NCBI GenBank assembly: GCA_022072055.1
Contig: JAJVIK010000013.1
Coordinates: 1-64,000 of the forward strand
Direction: 5' to 3'
Length of the DNA: 64,000 nt
DNA from: a bacterium
Lineage (GTDB): Bacteria > Hinthialibacterota > Hinthialibacteria > OLB16
In this document: one piece after another, positions 1 to 9,214 of the stretch
Layout: every line of letters starts with the position of its first letter
Numbering within the stretch: the stretch's first letter is position 1
Translations under genes and position numbers: made by a program
The notes under the pieces: model-generated
The model's input: the letters and a program-made list of their open reading frames with translations, nothing else
Databases searched by the model: none
Told to the model about the DNA's origin: nothing

Positions 1-27
1 AGATTTGGAACTTTGGAAATCGCAAGG

Positions 28-1620
28 TCACCCAAGCCCCGTTAAGACATCCACGCCGAGTGGAGCAAGCCGCGCGGGGTGTTTCTCTTTTCCAAACCGA
101 ACGCTGAGGTCCTTCGCGCTTTCCGACAGGTTCCAGAGCGCAACCGCCCCTTTTTCCGGAAACCAGGCGCAGACCACCGGCTCCTCTTCCTCCACATACG
201 GTGTTCCGGAGAGCGCGGGAAGAATCTTCTTCCTCCAGGCAAAGAGCGCTTTGAGGTCCTCCTCCACCGCCTCTCCTCCGGTGATCTTCAGGTTGGGAAG
301 CGGGCGGTGCACAAGGGTCGAGCCGGCGCGGGCCCGGTCTCCATTCGCTTCCCGCGCGTCAAAGTCGGACAGGAAGGTCCATCCGTCTTGGGGAATCTCC
401 GAAACCACCTCGAAGGGAATCCCCAGTGCAAGAAACAGACTGAAGGGATTGTCGTCCCCCACATATCGGCTCGCCTTTCCCCAATAGTGCTTAAGGGGAC
501 CGCGCGGCACGGCGCCTGCGATTCTTTCGTGAAGGCCCCGGTTCCGTTCCATTGCTTTCGCCAATACCTCCCAGTGGGTCCGAGGGAATGGGGTGTTGCC
601 GCTCATGAACATGGTGTTCCGAACATCGGAAAGCGTGGATATCGCGAGTTTGGCCGCCATGTTCTCCGCCGACAGTTCATCCGGCGGCCAGGCGGTGGTC
701 TCGCTGAAGGCTCTTTCCGGAGTGACAAACCGTCTGTGGAACAGGGAGCTGAACAGTTCGTTGGTCTTTCCCTTCACCGGGGCAAACGATCGGTCATTGA
801 ACATCAACTCGCCCACGCGAAACGGCGCATCCTGATAATCCGAAAGGCGAATCCCCGCCTTTTCCGAGCCGAGGTACATCACCATGATCCCGAGCTCGGC
901 TTCGGGTGCGGCGGCGGCCTGCTGCGCGCGGAAGCAGGCGGTCAGGTCATCACAGAGGTCCTCCACCCAGGCGTCCAGCAGGGGGGAGGCCTCGCGCTCG
1001 CGGATGGCATTGAGCAGCGCTTCCCAGTCCTTTTCCGAAAAGGAGTGACGAGCAAGAAACCTCTGCTTGTGCTCGTCGCAGAAGCAACCCCCTATATCCC
1101 CGGGTCCGGGAGCCAGGCGAAAGTCGTCATCCAGGAAGATGATTCCGGGATGAGTCGTCTTGATCTTCCGCACGGCCTCGACGTTCTCTTGGGTCATGGG
1201 ATCGTGCAGAGCCACCCCGAAGTGTTTCCGCCCATCCGGCCGAATCCCGGGCTTCCACCGATTCGCGGCCACTCCCGGCATGTAATCCGGAACAGTTTCC
1301 GAAAAAGATGGGTGTCCGAATGGAATTGTGATGTTATGGACCGCGAACCCATTCGATTCGAGACGGCCCTTCCATTCCTCCACCTCACTCAGGGAATGAT
1401 GCCATTGACCCTGGAAGAAGCAGGCCAGCCAAACATCCGTTACCCCGGCTTTTCGGATGATCTCCGCCAGGCCGGAATCGTTCTTCAAGGCCTCAATCGA
1501 GATGGAGGCGTGAAACTTGCGCGGCGAACCGGTGACTGCCGCGGCCGTCTCCGCGCGTAGGAATGCCCCAGCCCCATAGGCGGAGCAAGACTGGAGGAAG
1601 GTCCGTCGGTTGGTCTTCAT
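28..1620 (-). CDS. Tat-exported TIM-barrel-like hypothetical protein
   Basis: A 530-residue protein that begins with a twin-arginine signal: RRTFLQ lies about five residues from the chosen ATG and is followed by an Ala-rich hydrophobic stretch. The start at 1620 is preferred over an in-frame codon at 1656 because it puts the RR motif at the normal place. The mature part has alternating strand/helix segments such as GVTDVWLACFFQG and GIIFLDDDFRLA, which look like a (beta/alpha)8 glycoside-hydrolase-like or sugar-isomerase-like barrel with an acidic strand end (LDDDF near residue 163). I recognise no named family. It stands alone, divergent from the RRM gene downstream. Export through Tat implies it folds in the cytoplasm, perhaps with a cofactor or metal. 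Function is unknown; a carbohydrate-active role is inference from fold impression only. Confidence 0.75.
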   Translation of the reverse strand: MKTNRRTFLQSCSAYGAGAFLRAETAAAVTGSPRKFHASISIEALKNDSGLAEIIRKAGVTDVWLACFFQGQWHHSLSEVEEWKGRLESNGFAVHNITIPFGHPSFSETVPDYMPGVAANRWKPGIRPDGRKHFGVALHDPMTQENVEAVRKIKTTHPGIIFLDDDFRLAPGPGDIGGCFCDEHKQRFLARHSFSEKDWEALLNAIREREASPLLDAWVEDLCDDLTACFRAQQAAAAPEAELGIMVMYLGSEKAGIRLSDYQDAPFRVGELMFNDRSFAPVKGKTNELFSSLFHRRFVTPERAFSETTAWPPDELSAENMAAKLAISTLSDVRNTMFMSGNTPFPRTHWEVLAKAMERNRGLHERIAGAVPRGPLKHYWGKASRYVGDDNPFSLFLALGIPFEVVSEIPQDGWTFLSDFDAREANGDRARAGSTLVHRPLPNLKITGGEAVEEDLKALFAWRKKILPALSGTPYVEEEEPVVCAWFPEKGAVALWNLSESAKDLSVRFGKEKHPARLAPLGVDVLTGLG

Positions 1621-1752
1621 GGGTAACGGATCATAATGCAACTCAACCTTGATCACAGCCCGCCAGGCGGATCAGCGAGCCTTTCAGCGATAAACCGGCT
1701 CCCCCCAGCTTCGCTTCGCGGGCGCGCCAATGCCTCGCCGAAGGCATGATTA

Positions 1753-1781
1753 TTGACAACTCCCCCTGGAAGGAGCCAAAT
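1753..1781 (+). promoter_or_regulatory. candidate promoter of the RRM gene
   Basis: A perfect -35 hexamer TTGACA lies at 1753-1758 in the 222-bp gap before the RRM gene. The matching -10 region is poor: CCAAAT sits at 17-bp spacing. The call rests on the -35 box and the position only. The 5' leader would be about 55 nt. Confidence 0.25.
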
Positions 1782-1842
1782 CTCATGTAGCCGCCGGCGC
1801 GTCGCGACGAAGGTTACCAGACTATCCTCGAACGGAGAAACC

Positions 1843-2220
1843 ATGAAACTGTATGTTGGAAACTTGTCTTACCAAACTACCGGAGAGGACCTGCGGACCG
1901 CTTTCGCCGGTTTCGGTACGGTCAATTCGGCTGAAGTCATTCAGGATCGGGCCTCCGGCCAGTCCAAGGGATTCGGTTTCGTGGAGATGGCCACCCGAGA
2001 GGAAGGCGAGGCCGCGATCCAAGGACTCAACGAATCGGAGCTGAAGGGCCGCCAGATTACGGTCAACGAGGCTCGTCCGAAGGAGGATCGAGGCGGAAGC
2101 CGGGGTGGTTTCCGTGGAGGGAGCGGCGGGGGCGGTGGTTTCCGCGGGGGTGCAGGCGGCGGCCACCGTGGAGGCGGCAAGGGACCCAAGCGGGGCGGGG
2201 GCGGAAAATCCCGTTGGTAG
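1843..2220 (+). CDS. RRM-type RNA-binding protein with RGG tail
   Basis: A 125-residue single-RRM protein. RNP2 is visible as LYVGNL at residues 3-8 and RNP1 as KGFGFVEM around residues 40-47. Both are the canonical aromatic-bearing strands of the bacterial/cyanobacterial Rbp family. Residues 80-125 form a Gly/Arg-rich tail with repeated RGG and FRGG units that would add nonspecific RNA affinity. The start at 1843 gives the exact family N-terminus (MKLYVGNL) and follows an ACGGAG-like ribosome site. The reading frame is open further upstream, but that part has no family similarity. In other bacteria such proteins bind single-stranded RNA and are often cold-induced. Nothing in the flanks shows that here beyond a TTGACA box in the leader region. 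Confidence 0.93.
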   Translation: MKLYVGNLSYQTTGEDLRTAFAGFGTVNSAEVIQDRASGQSKGFGFVEMATREEGEAAIQGLNESELKGRQITVNEARPKEDRGGSRGGFRGGSGGGGGFRGGAGGGHRGGGKGPKRGGGGKSRW

Positions 2221-2278
2221 TTCCAGGGATTTCGGGCTAACATGGGAACATGGCCGGGGGGGGAAAGCCCTCGGCTGC

Positions 2279-5200
2279 ATGTCCGCCCGAATGAAACCTT
2301 CTTCAATCGGCGGGGTGGCGGCGTTCGCGGCCACCCTCGCGTTGAATCTTTCGTGTCTCTGTCATGCCGGACCGCCCCCGGGCGCCGACCTTTCAGTGGT
2401 CGTCTCCGACACTCCCGATCCGGCTCGCTTTGGCGACGAGGTCGAGTATGCCATTGTGGTTGAAAACCATGGCCCGTTGGAGGCCGCCAATGTCGCCTTC
2501 GAGATCCATCCCCCCAGGTCCGGGGTTCTCGGATACGAGATCCCTGGTCAGGCGGTGTGCGATGAAAACCTCCTCCAAAACGGGATCCTGAGTTGCGAAA
2601 TCGCCGCGCTCCCCAACGGCGCCTCCTTTGAGGTCCGGTTCACCGCGCAAGTGGATGGAATCGCGATCGCCTCGGCCACCGAGGGGGCGCTGCATCTCAC
2701 CGCCTCGGCGCGGAGTTTGACCCCCGACCCTAATTTGACCGACAACCATCGGGTTGAAGCCACTGAGTTGCTCGCCGCGGACCTCGCGGTTGAGATCACC
2801 ATTGCGCCGGAGGTTGCGTTCGCGAGCGAGGAATTCAGCTACACGGTCCGGGTCACCAATGCCGGCCCTTCCACGGCGGAGGTGGTCCGTCTCCGGATAG
2901 AGAACGCATCCTCGACCGCCGTGGTGGATGCAGACCCAGGGTGGTTCTGCTTGCCTCCGGACGAGTTCGGGTTGAGATGCACCTACCCAACCCTGGAAAA
3001 AGGGATGACCAAGGAGGTCCGTGTCATCGAACGGGTCTCCTCCGACACTGTCGGCCAGTCGGTTCGGAAGGTCTCCGCGTTTTCAAACATCCCAGACCCG
3101 TTCCTGTCAAACAACACCGACCTGGGCATTGTTCAGGTTATCAGGAATCTGAGCCACACGATGAGCCAGGCGGTGTCGGCGCGCGTGGCGGCGGTGGGGC
3201 CTCATGTCTATGCTCTCTGGCAGGAAACGCCGCCGGGGGCGATGGCCGGACATGACGACATCTTCTTCACCGCAAGCCACGACCGAGGGACGACCTTCTC
3301 CCCACCGGTCAATCTGAGCCTGACGCCCGACACCTCCCGCGCCCCAACTATCGCCGCCGAGGGAGACAATGTCTTTGTCGCCTGGCACGAGGAGATCCCC
3401 AATTCCCGGTCCGAGGTCCGCTATCGAATCAGCCGCGACGGAGGGACAAGTTTCGAGACCGCGCAGCCCGCAGAGACCGATCCGGAGAAGTCCTCAATTT
3501 ACCCGGAGTTCGCCGTGGCAGGGGAGCGCGTATACTTGCTGTGGGAGTCGAATGGAATCTTCATGAGGAGCAGCGCTGACTCCGGCGCGAACTTCGGACC
3601 GACCGCGACCATTCTGGATGAGTTTCCGGGCGCCATCGGTTTCTCCAAGATCGCGGCATGGGGTCCCGATGTCTACATCCTCTGGCCGGACGACCGTGCG
3701 AACACGGCCCAGGATTATGACATCCTGCTGCGGGCCAGCCACGACTTCGGAGGGTCCTTCGGAGCGGAGATTAAACTGACCGAGACAGCCGGAACCACGA
3801 CCATCCCGGTGGTCAAGCTGGCCGCGACCCGGGACAAGGTGTTCGCGGCTTGGCATGATGATGGGTTGGGAACCCTGATGCGAGTCGGGGAGGATCATGG
3901 GAGCGCCTTTGCTCCCCATCTCAACCTGAGCACATTCGCCGGGTCGCTGGTGGGAGCGATCCAGGCGCGGGGTGAGGAGTTCTTCATCGCCTGGAGCAGT
4001 TTCGCCGGCGGTTCGGGAGTATCCGAAATCCATTTCGCGCGAAGCAGCGATGCGGGCATGACCTTCGAGGCGCCCCAAAAGCTCGCCCAGGATCGCCCGA
4101 ATGTCACCGCCCTGGAACTGGCGACCGGAGGCGGCACGGTGCACCTCACTTGGAGCGATACCTTCGAGGGCCCGGCGAATGTCTATCTTTGGCGGACGGA
4201 TATTCCTCAGCCGGTCCGCTTTGTGTACCTGATCCCCACTGACAAGGTCTTCCAGCCCTGTTACGAACAAGCCATTCGAGAATCGGCCCTGAACCTTCAG
4301 CGCTGGTATCAGGATCAAATGGGAAACGGAAGGACCTTTTCCCTCCACGATCCGATCGTGGAGGCGTACGGCACACCGCATGACGCCACCTACTATGCCA
4401 CGCATGATATCGGAGTCGGGGCGACGCACGCTTTCTATTACAATGCCCGCCAGGATGGGTTTGACCTGACCGGCGGGGTTTCGGATGATCCGGATTACTG
4501 CTGGGTGTTTTATATCGACGCGGATCCGGCCTGCGGCCAGACCGGTGGGGCCGCGCTCCCCAGCTCGGCGGTCCTGCCCGCCAATGATCTGCGCGGCCTC
4601 ACTGGGCAAGCAGTCCTTCCGAAATGCCCCGAGGAGGTTCCCGAGGACACCGGCCCATGCCGGTGGGTGGGTGGCCTGGGGCATGAGCTCGGTCACGCCC
4701 TTGGGCTGCCTCACCCCCCCGGATGCGATGAAGAACTCCCCGAATGCGACATCGACGCGCTCATGGCGGGGGGGTTCCGGGACTATCCGAGCACGTTCCT
4801 TCGGGCCGAGGAGATCGATCAACTCAATCTCAGCCCCTTCATCTCTACTCTCGACCTTGACGGGGAGGTCCCGGATTGCGCCATTGTCGCCCAAGGGTGT
4901 CTCGCAAGCGACTTGAGCATTCGCCTCAAGCCGATCCAGGCCGTTCCGGATCCCGCGACGCTTGTGGAGGGGAAGCGCACGCTTCTGCGGGTGGAGGTGT
5001 TCAGTTCCTTCCAATCCGACCTTGAGGTCAACATCCACCTGGTCTTCGACACCGCCTCCGGGCAGGGGGATGTCAGCGCGCGGGCGGTCGCGCATCCCGG
5101 CAAGAACGCCTATTTGCTCCCCGACAATCAATTCATCCTGCCGCCTGGAGACAACTTCAGCGCCTTCGCCGAGGTCTCCCCAGTGGACAACCAAGTGCTG

Positions 5201-6652
5201 GACCTGGTCGAGGGGAACAACGATTTCAGCCTGATAGTCCCCATTGTCAAAACCCGCCCCTTTGGGGTCCTGTATGTTCCTGTCAAGCTCTCCAACGACA
5301 CGATCCCGCCCCCATCGCCGCCTGAGATGCTGAGTTTCCGGAAGGGGAGTTCCGAATACCTGGAGGGGGCCTTTCCGATCTCGTTTGTCGATTTCATGGA
5401 TCAGGTAAGCGTGGTCCCTTATGTCCCCCAGGGGTTGCTCGGGCCACTGGACGGTCAAGGGGTCAACAAACTCTTCAAGCAGCTCGACAAGATGGCTTGG
5501 TGGGATCAGTACTCCAAAGTGGTGGGGGTGTTCGGACTAGGCTGGCACGCCTCCGCGACCCCCCACAACGCGGTGGGACTGGCGCTCACCTCGCGCGGAT
5601 GGGATGGAGTTTTCGTGGAGAAGCAGTATGTGAACGGCGTGGTCACCGCGCAGGAGATCGCCCATACCTTTACTTGGGCCAGGGATCACCCCTTCAACCA
5701 AGCCCTGGATTGCTCCGCCCCGGGAGTGGACTGCTATCACATGGTGGATTATCCCGCGGATGGCTATTGGGTCTCCAAGAGGATGGAGATCTCGGCGACT
5801 GATTTCATGCACCCGTCCGCCGGCAGCACCACGCAAGTGGACCGCTGGATCAGCGGGGAGACCTTCGATTTCCTCCTCAATGAGCTCCGCCTTCCGCCGG
5901 GGAAAGACATCAAGCAAGCGGAGCCGCTCGCGGTCATCGGGATTAGTGCGACCATTCACAAATCAGGGTCGGTCGAACTCGATCCATGGTACCGGCTCCT
6001 CGGAACTCCCGACCTCCAACTGGGGGGAAACGGAGAATACGGGGTGCGGTATTTGGATTCCAACGGCGCCACGCTGGGCGAGGCGGCCTTTGACCTGAAC
6101 TTCGAGGACTACTCCCACGAGCATCGGGGGGAGCTGGAGTCCGCCCCCTTCTCGCTCAAGGTTCCGGACCTCCCCGGGGCCTCCGAGCTGGCCCTCACCC
6201 ACATGGGAGAGGTCCTCGTATCGGTCCCGATTTCGACCCATCCCCCCGAGGTCGCCGTGCTCTCTCCTAACGGGGGAGAGGTGTATCTGTCGGGGGAGAA
6301 CTTGCCCATTCAGTGGAGTTCCTCCGACACGGATGGAGGCGAGCGGTGTCATGTGGTGAGCTTCAGCCTGGACGGCGGGGCGAATTGGCTTCCCGCCGCG
6401 GTTGATCTCATCGGGCAAACCCTGACTCTTCCGGTCATGCCGGGGATGGAGACTGAGCAAGGGTTGATCCGAGTGATTGTCACCGATGGGGTGAACACCT
6501 CCATGGACACGAGCGATGCCGGTTTCTCAATTCGCCTGTCCGAGTGCCCCGAGGGAAATGACCCTTGCCGTCTGCTGGAACTCCTCTCGAGGGTGAAGTC
6601 GGGCCAGGCGGTGGGAGAAGACTTGCTGGAGTGGTGTCTCACCTGGCACTGA
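2279..6652 (+). CDS. giant secreted metzincin-like metalloprotease with DUF11 and Asp-box repeats
   Basis: A 1457-residue protein with an N-terminal signal peptide (hydrophobic run ending near CLCHA). ATG 2279 or 2291 is the likely start; the frame is open from inside the RRM gene but that part is not credible. Order of domains: two DUF11-type repeats (about 35-260); a propeller-like region with six Asp-box-like units of the form S-x-D-x-G-x-x-F; a metalloprotease domain with a full metzincin zinc motif HELGHALGLPH (H802, E803, H806, H812). A second protease-like domain has QEIAH at 1125-1129, so its first His is replaced by Gln. Then come an SPNGGEVYLSG Ig-like domain and a C-terminal mini-domain (LLELL...LLEWCLTW) shared with other secreted proteins here. 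It is probably extracellular; the substrate is unknown. It converges on the carboxylase gene. Confidence 0.85.
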   Translation: MSARMKPSSIGGVAAFAATLALNLSCLCHAGPPPGADLSVVVSDTPDPARFGDEVEYAIVVENHGPLEAANVAFEIHPPRSGVLGYEIPGQAVCDENLLQNGILSCEIAALPNGASFEVRFTAQVDGIAIASATEGALHLTASARSLTPDPNLTDNHRVEATELLAADLAVEITIAPEVAFASEEFSYTVRVTNAGPSTAEVVRLRIENASSTAVVDADPGWFCLPPDEFGLRCTYPTLEKGMTKEVRVIERVSSDTVGQSVRKVSAFSNIPDPFLSNNTDLGIVQVIRNLSHTMSQAVSARVAAVGPHVYALWQETPPGAMAGHDDIFFTASHDRGTTFSPPVNLSLTPDTSRAPTIAAEGDNVFVAWHEEIPNSRSEVRYRISRDGGTSFETAQPAETDPEKSSIYPEFAVAGERVYLLWESNGIFMRSSADSGANFGPTATILDEFPGAIGFSKIAAWGPDVYILWPDDRANTAQDYDILLRASHDFGGSFGAEIKLTETAGTTTIPVVKLAATRDKVFAAWHDDGLGTLMRVGEDHGSAFAPHLNLSTFAGSLVGAIQARGEEFFIAWSSFAGGSGVSEIHFARSSDAGMTFEAPQKLAQDRPNVTALELATGGGTVHLTWSDTFEGPANVYLWRTDIPQPVRFVYLIPTDKVFQPCYEQAIRESALNLQRWYQDQMGNGRTFSLHDPIVEAYGTPHDATYYATHDIGVGATHAFYYNARQDGFDLTGGVSDDPDYCWVFYIDADPACGQTGGAALPSSAVLPANDLRGLTGQAVLPKCPEEVPEDTGPCRWVGGLGHELGHALGLPHPPGCDEELPECDIDALMAGGFRDYPSTFLRAEEIDQLNLSPFISTLDLDGEVPDCAIVAQGCLASDLSIRLKPIQAVPDPATLVEGKRTLLRVEVFSSFQSDLEVNIHLVFDTASGQGDVSARAVAHPGKNAYLLPDNQFILPPGDNFSAFAEVSPVDNQVLDLVEGNNDFSLIVPIVKTRPFGVLYVPVKLSNDTIPPPSPPEMLSFRKGSSEYLEGAFPISFVDFMDQVSVVPYVPQGLLGPLDGQGVNKLFKQLDKMAWWDQYSKVVGVFGLGWHASATPHNAVGLALTSRGWDGVFVEKQYVNGVVTAQEIAHTFTWARDHPFNQALDCSAPGVDCYHMVDYPADGYWVSKRMEISATDFMHPSAGSTTQVDRWISGETFDFLLNELRLPPGKDIKQAEPLAVIGISATIHKSGSVELDPWYRLLGTPDLQLGGNGEYGVRYLDSNGATLGEAAFDLNFEDYSHEHRGELESAPFSLKVPDLPGASELALTHMGEVLVSVPISTHPPEVAVLSPNGGEVYLSGENLPIQWSSSDTDGGERCHVVSFSLDGGANWLPAAVDLIGQTLTLPVMPGMETEQGLIRVIVTDGVNTSMDTSDAGFSIRLSECPEGNDPCRLLELLSRVKSGQAVGEDLLEWCLTWH

Positions 6653-6669
6653 GGAGCGCGGCAGGCCCC

Positions 6670-8286
6670 TCACACCTGAAACACCCCCACGCTGAAACCC
6701 TCGGCGGGATCGCGCCTGCAGGCGATTCGCAGCAGGTGCGCGAGCGCGGCCCGGCTGTTTCGGGGATCGATGACGGCATCGATCCAAAGTCTTGAGGCGG
6801 CGTGGTAGGGCGAGGCGCTTTCGTCGTAAACCTTCCGAAGGCGCTCGAGCAGCTCCGCTTCCTGTTCCTTGGTCAAAGCCGCCTTGGCTTTGGTTTTCTC
6901 GATGGACAGGAGGGTGCTCGCGGCCTGATCTCCGCCCATCACCGCGATCCGCGCGGAGGGCCAAGCGACCATGAAGCGGGGTCCATAGGCCCTTCCGCAC
7001 AGGGCATAGTTCCCCGCTCCGTTGCTGTTGCCCACGACGATGGTGAGTTTGGGGACGGTGGTGTTGCTCACCGCGTTCACCAGTTTGGCCCCATCCTTGA
7101 TGATCCCCCCCTGCTCGGCGCGCCCCCCCACCATGAAGCCGGTGACATCCTGAAAGAAGAGGATCGGGATCCGTTTCTGGTTGCAGACCAGGACAAAGCG
7201 GGCGCCCTTATCCGCGGAGTCGGAGTAAAGGACCCCGCCGATCTGCATCTCCCCTCGCCCGGTGCGCGTGATGAGGCGCTGGTTTGCGAGAATCCCCACC
7301 ACGCGCCCCTCGATCCTCGCGGTCCCGGCAAGGAGCGTGGCCCCATAATCCGCCTTGTACTCCTCCCAGCTTCCTGAGTCCACGATGCACTTGAGGATTT
7401 CGCGCATGTCGTAGGCGGCCCGGCGGTCGCCTGGAAGGATTTCCAGGAGACGCTCCGGATCCAGTTCGGGTGGAGCGGGTTCGTCGATGGGAAAGGAGCA
7501 GGGCGGCAGGGTCGGCCAGTGAGCGGCGAGCCGGCGGATTCTCTCGAGGCATTCGGCGTCGCTGTCATCCTCATAGTCCGCCATGCCCGAGAGCTGCATG
7601 TGGGTGTCGGCCCCTCCGAGCTTCTCGATGTCGATCTCCTCGCCAATCGCGGCTTTGACCAAATGCGGACCGGCGAGGAAGATGCCGCTGGTCCCCCTGA
7701 CCATCAGAAGCTCGTCGCAAAGCGCCGGAATGTAGGCGCCACCCGCCACGCAGGGTCCCATGACCGCCGCGATCTGCGGAACCCCAAGCGCGGAAAGCCG
7801 AGCGTTGTAATAGAAAATCCGTCCCGCGTGGTCCCGGTCGGCGAAGGATTCCGCCGCGAGGGGCAGGAAAATCCCCGCCGAATCGACCAGGTAGATCACC
7901 GGCAGGCGGTTCTCCAGCGCAATTTCCTGCGCCAGAAGGGTCTTCTTCGCGGTGAGCGGAAACCAGGCGCCGCCTTTGACCATCGAGTCGCTCGCGATCA
8001 CCATGCAGTCGTGACCGCTCACCCTTCCGAGGACGGTTCGGACCCCCGCCGAAACGATCTCCCCATGCTCCTCATACATTCCCATCGCGGCGAAGGTCCC
8101 GATCTCGAAGCGCTCCTCACCCGGATCGAACAAGAGATCCAGGCGCTCCGCCACGGTAAGTTTGTTCTTCTGGTGCTGCTTTTCGATCGCGGAGTTGGAG
8201 AACGGCCGTTCGTGATGGGCCAGATGGCCCCTCAGCTCAGCCACCGCCTTTTCATTGGCCGCTCGATTCGGGTTGGGCGTGTTCAC
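6670..8286 (-). CDS. acyl-CoA carboxylase carboxyltransferase (beta) subunit, MccB/LiuB-like
   Basis: A 538-residue carboxyltransferase subunit that moves CO2 from carboxybiotin to an acyl-CoA. Both crotonase-fold halves are visible. GPCVAGGAYIPAL in the first and GNSNGAGNYALCGRAYGP plus MGGDQAAS in the second closely fit methylcrotonyl-CoA carboxylase beta subunits and also geranyl-CoA relatives. The start is taken as GTG 8286, not the in-frame ATG at 8313. The GTG overlaps the TGA of the upstream hydratase gene (GTGA) and lies seven bases after a GAGG Shine-Dalgarno inside that gene, a standard translational-coupling layout. The partner hydratase supports leucine/isovalerate breakdown. The biotin carboxylase/biotin carrier subunit is not in this window, so substrate (3-methylcrotonyl- versus propionyl-CoA) is inferred. 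Confidence 0.92.
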   Translation of the reverse strand: MNTPNPNRAANEKAVAELRGHLAHHERPFSNSAIEKQHQKNKLTVAERLDLLFDPGEERFEIGTFAAMGMYEEHGEIVSAGVRTVLGRVSGHDCMVIASDSMVKGGAWFPLTAKKTLLAQEIALENRLPVIYLVDSAGIFLPLAAESFADRDHAGRIFYYNARLSALGVPQIAAVMGPCVAGGAYIPALCDELLMVRGTSGIFLAGPHLVKAAIGEEIDIEKLGGADTHMQLSGMADYEDDSDAECLERIRRLAAHWPTLPPCSFPIDEPAPPELDPERLLEILPGDRRAAYDMREILKCIVDSGSWEEYKADYGATLLAGTARIEGRVVGILANQRLITRTGRGEMQIGGVLYSDSADKGARFVLVCNQKRIPILFFQDVTGFMVGGRAEQGGIIKDGAKLVNAVSNTTVPKLTIVVGNSNGAGNYALCGRAYGPRFMVAWPSARIAVMGGDQAASTLLSIEKTKAKAALTKEQEAELLERLRKVYDESASPYHAASRLWIDAVIDPRNSRAALAHLLRIACRRDPAEGFSVGVFQV

Positions 8287-9071
8287 ATTCCCACCTCGTT
8301 GGGTTCGCCCCAATTCAGCGGACGCTTCTCACGGAATGCCGCAAGCCCGGCGCGCGCCGAGGCGCTTGCCGCCGCCGCGCGGAATTCAACTTGAGCTCGG
8401 TCCAGTTCCTGGTCCAGGTCGGCCGGTTCGCTGCCGCTGAGAAACCGCTTGGTCCGTGTGATCGCTTCTCCGGAGTTTTCACGGAGGAGCTTCCGAGCGA
8501 AATCCTCCGCCTCCCGGAGCGCGGACTGTTCGGCAAGAAAGTCCACCATCCCCAGGCGATAGGCTTCGGAGGCATCCACTGTCGTCCCGGAGACGGCGAG
8601 GGCTTTAAGCTTCCCGACGGTGAGCCTCCGACGCGCCACCACGGAAACGAGCGCGGGGACCAACCCGATCTTGGTTTCGGATAGGGCAAACCGCGCGGAT
8701 GGCCCCGCGAAGATCAGGTCCGCCGCGAGGACCAGCCCCACCGCACCCCCCATGGCTGGGCCATCCACCGCGCACAAGACCGGGAGCGGAATTCGCTGGA
8801 GATTTCGATAGACAGATGCCAGCCTCGCCGCGAACCGCTCCGCCACCTCGGCATCCCCCAGGTCCACCCGCTTGAGGTCCATCCCCGCCGAGAACGCGGC
8901 CCCATGGGCATGGAGGAGAACCACGCGCGCATCGGGAGTCTGTTCCGCCGCCTGGAGGGCCTCCGCGAGGGCCTCCAGCATCTCAAGGGATATGGCGTTC
9001 CGTCGCTCCGGGTCCTTGAGCGCGATCCGAAGGACTCCGCTCTTCAATTCCGAAACGATTGGCCCGTTCAT
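8283..9071 (-). CDS. enoyl-CoA hydratase/isomerase family protein, LiuC-like
   Basis: A 262-residue crotonase-family enzyme. The oxyanion-hole segments are clear: AFSAGMDLKR (about residues 57-66) and GPAMGGAVGLVLAADL (about 100-115), followed by RFALSETKIGLVPALVS, where the Glu is in the usual catalytic neighbourhood. The last segment resembles methylglutaconyl-CoA hydratases more than short-chain enoyl-CoA hydratases. The start at 9071 gives a typical N-terminus (about five residues before the first strand); the open frame continues upstream without similarity. It is first in a two-gene operon and its stop codon overlaps the GTG start of the carboxylase gene. Together these would do the carboxylation and hydration steps of leucine catabolism. 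No strong Shine-Dalgarno is visible before 9071. Confidence 0.9.
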   Translation of the reverse strand: MNGPIVSELKSGVLRIALKDPERRNAISLEMLEALAEALQAAEQTPDARVVLLHAHGAAFSAGMDLKRVDLGDAEVAERFAARLASVYRNLQRIPLPVLCAVDGPAMGGAVGLVLAADLIFAGPSARFALSETKIGLVPALVSVVARRRLTVGKLKALAVSGTTVDASEAYRLGMVDFLAEQSALREAEDFARKLLRENSGEAITRTKRFLSGSEPADLDQELDRAQVEFRAAAASASARAGLAAFREKRPLNWGEPNEVGM

Positions 9072-9214
9072 GGCAGGGATTACCCTAACACATTTTCGGT
9101 CGGTTTCGCGCCATCCCGTGAGCAAGCGGCCAATGGGGGTTCCGGATTCGACTTGTCTCGCATCCCCGATCCACGGACAATTCCCCTGTTTCCTGAATCG
9201 GAGGTTCCCTTCTC

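Noticed and set aside
79-1560. 493-codon plus-strand frame opposite the Tat-exported protein
   Set aside because: Shadow; no signal or motif, while the minus strand has a proper twin-arginine signal.
2105-2278. Upstream extension of the metzincin-like protein into the RRM gene
   Set aside because: It would overlap the RRM gene's RGG tail in another frame and lacks a signal peptide at its start; ATG 2279 restores one.
3494-5458. 654-codon minus-strand open frame inside the metzincin-like gene
   Set aside because: Opposite a protein with signal peptide, Asp boxes and a zinc motif; the antisense product has no recognisable features.
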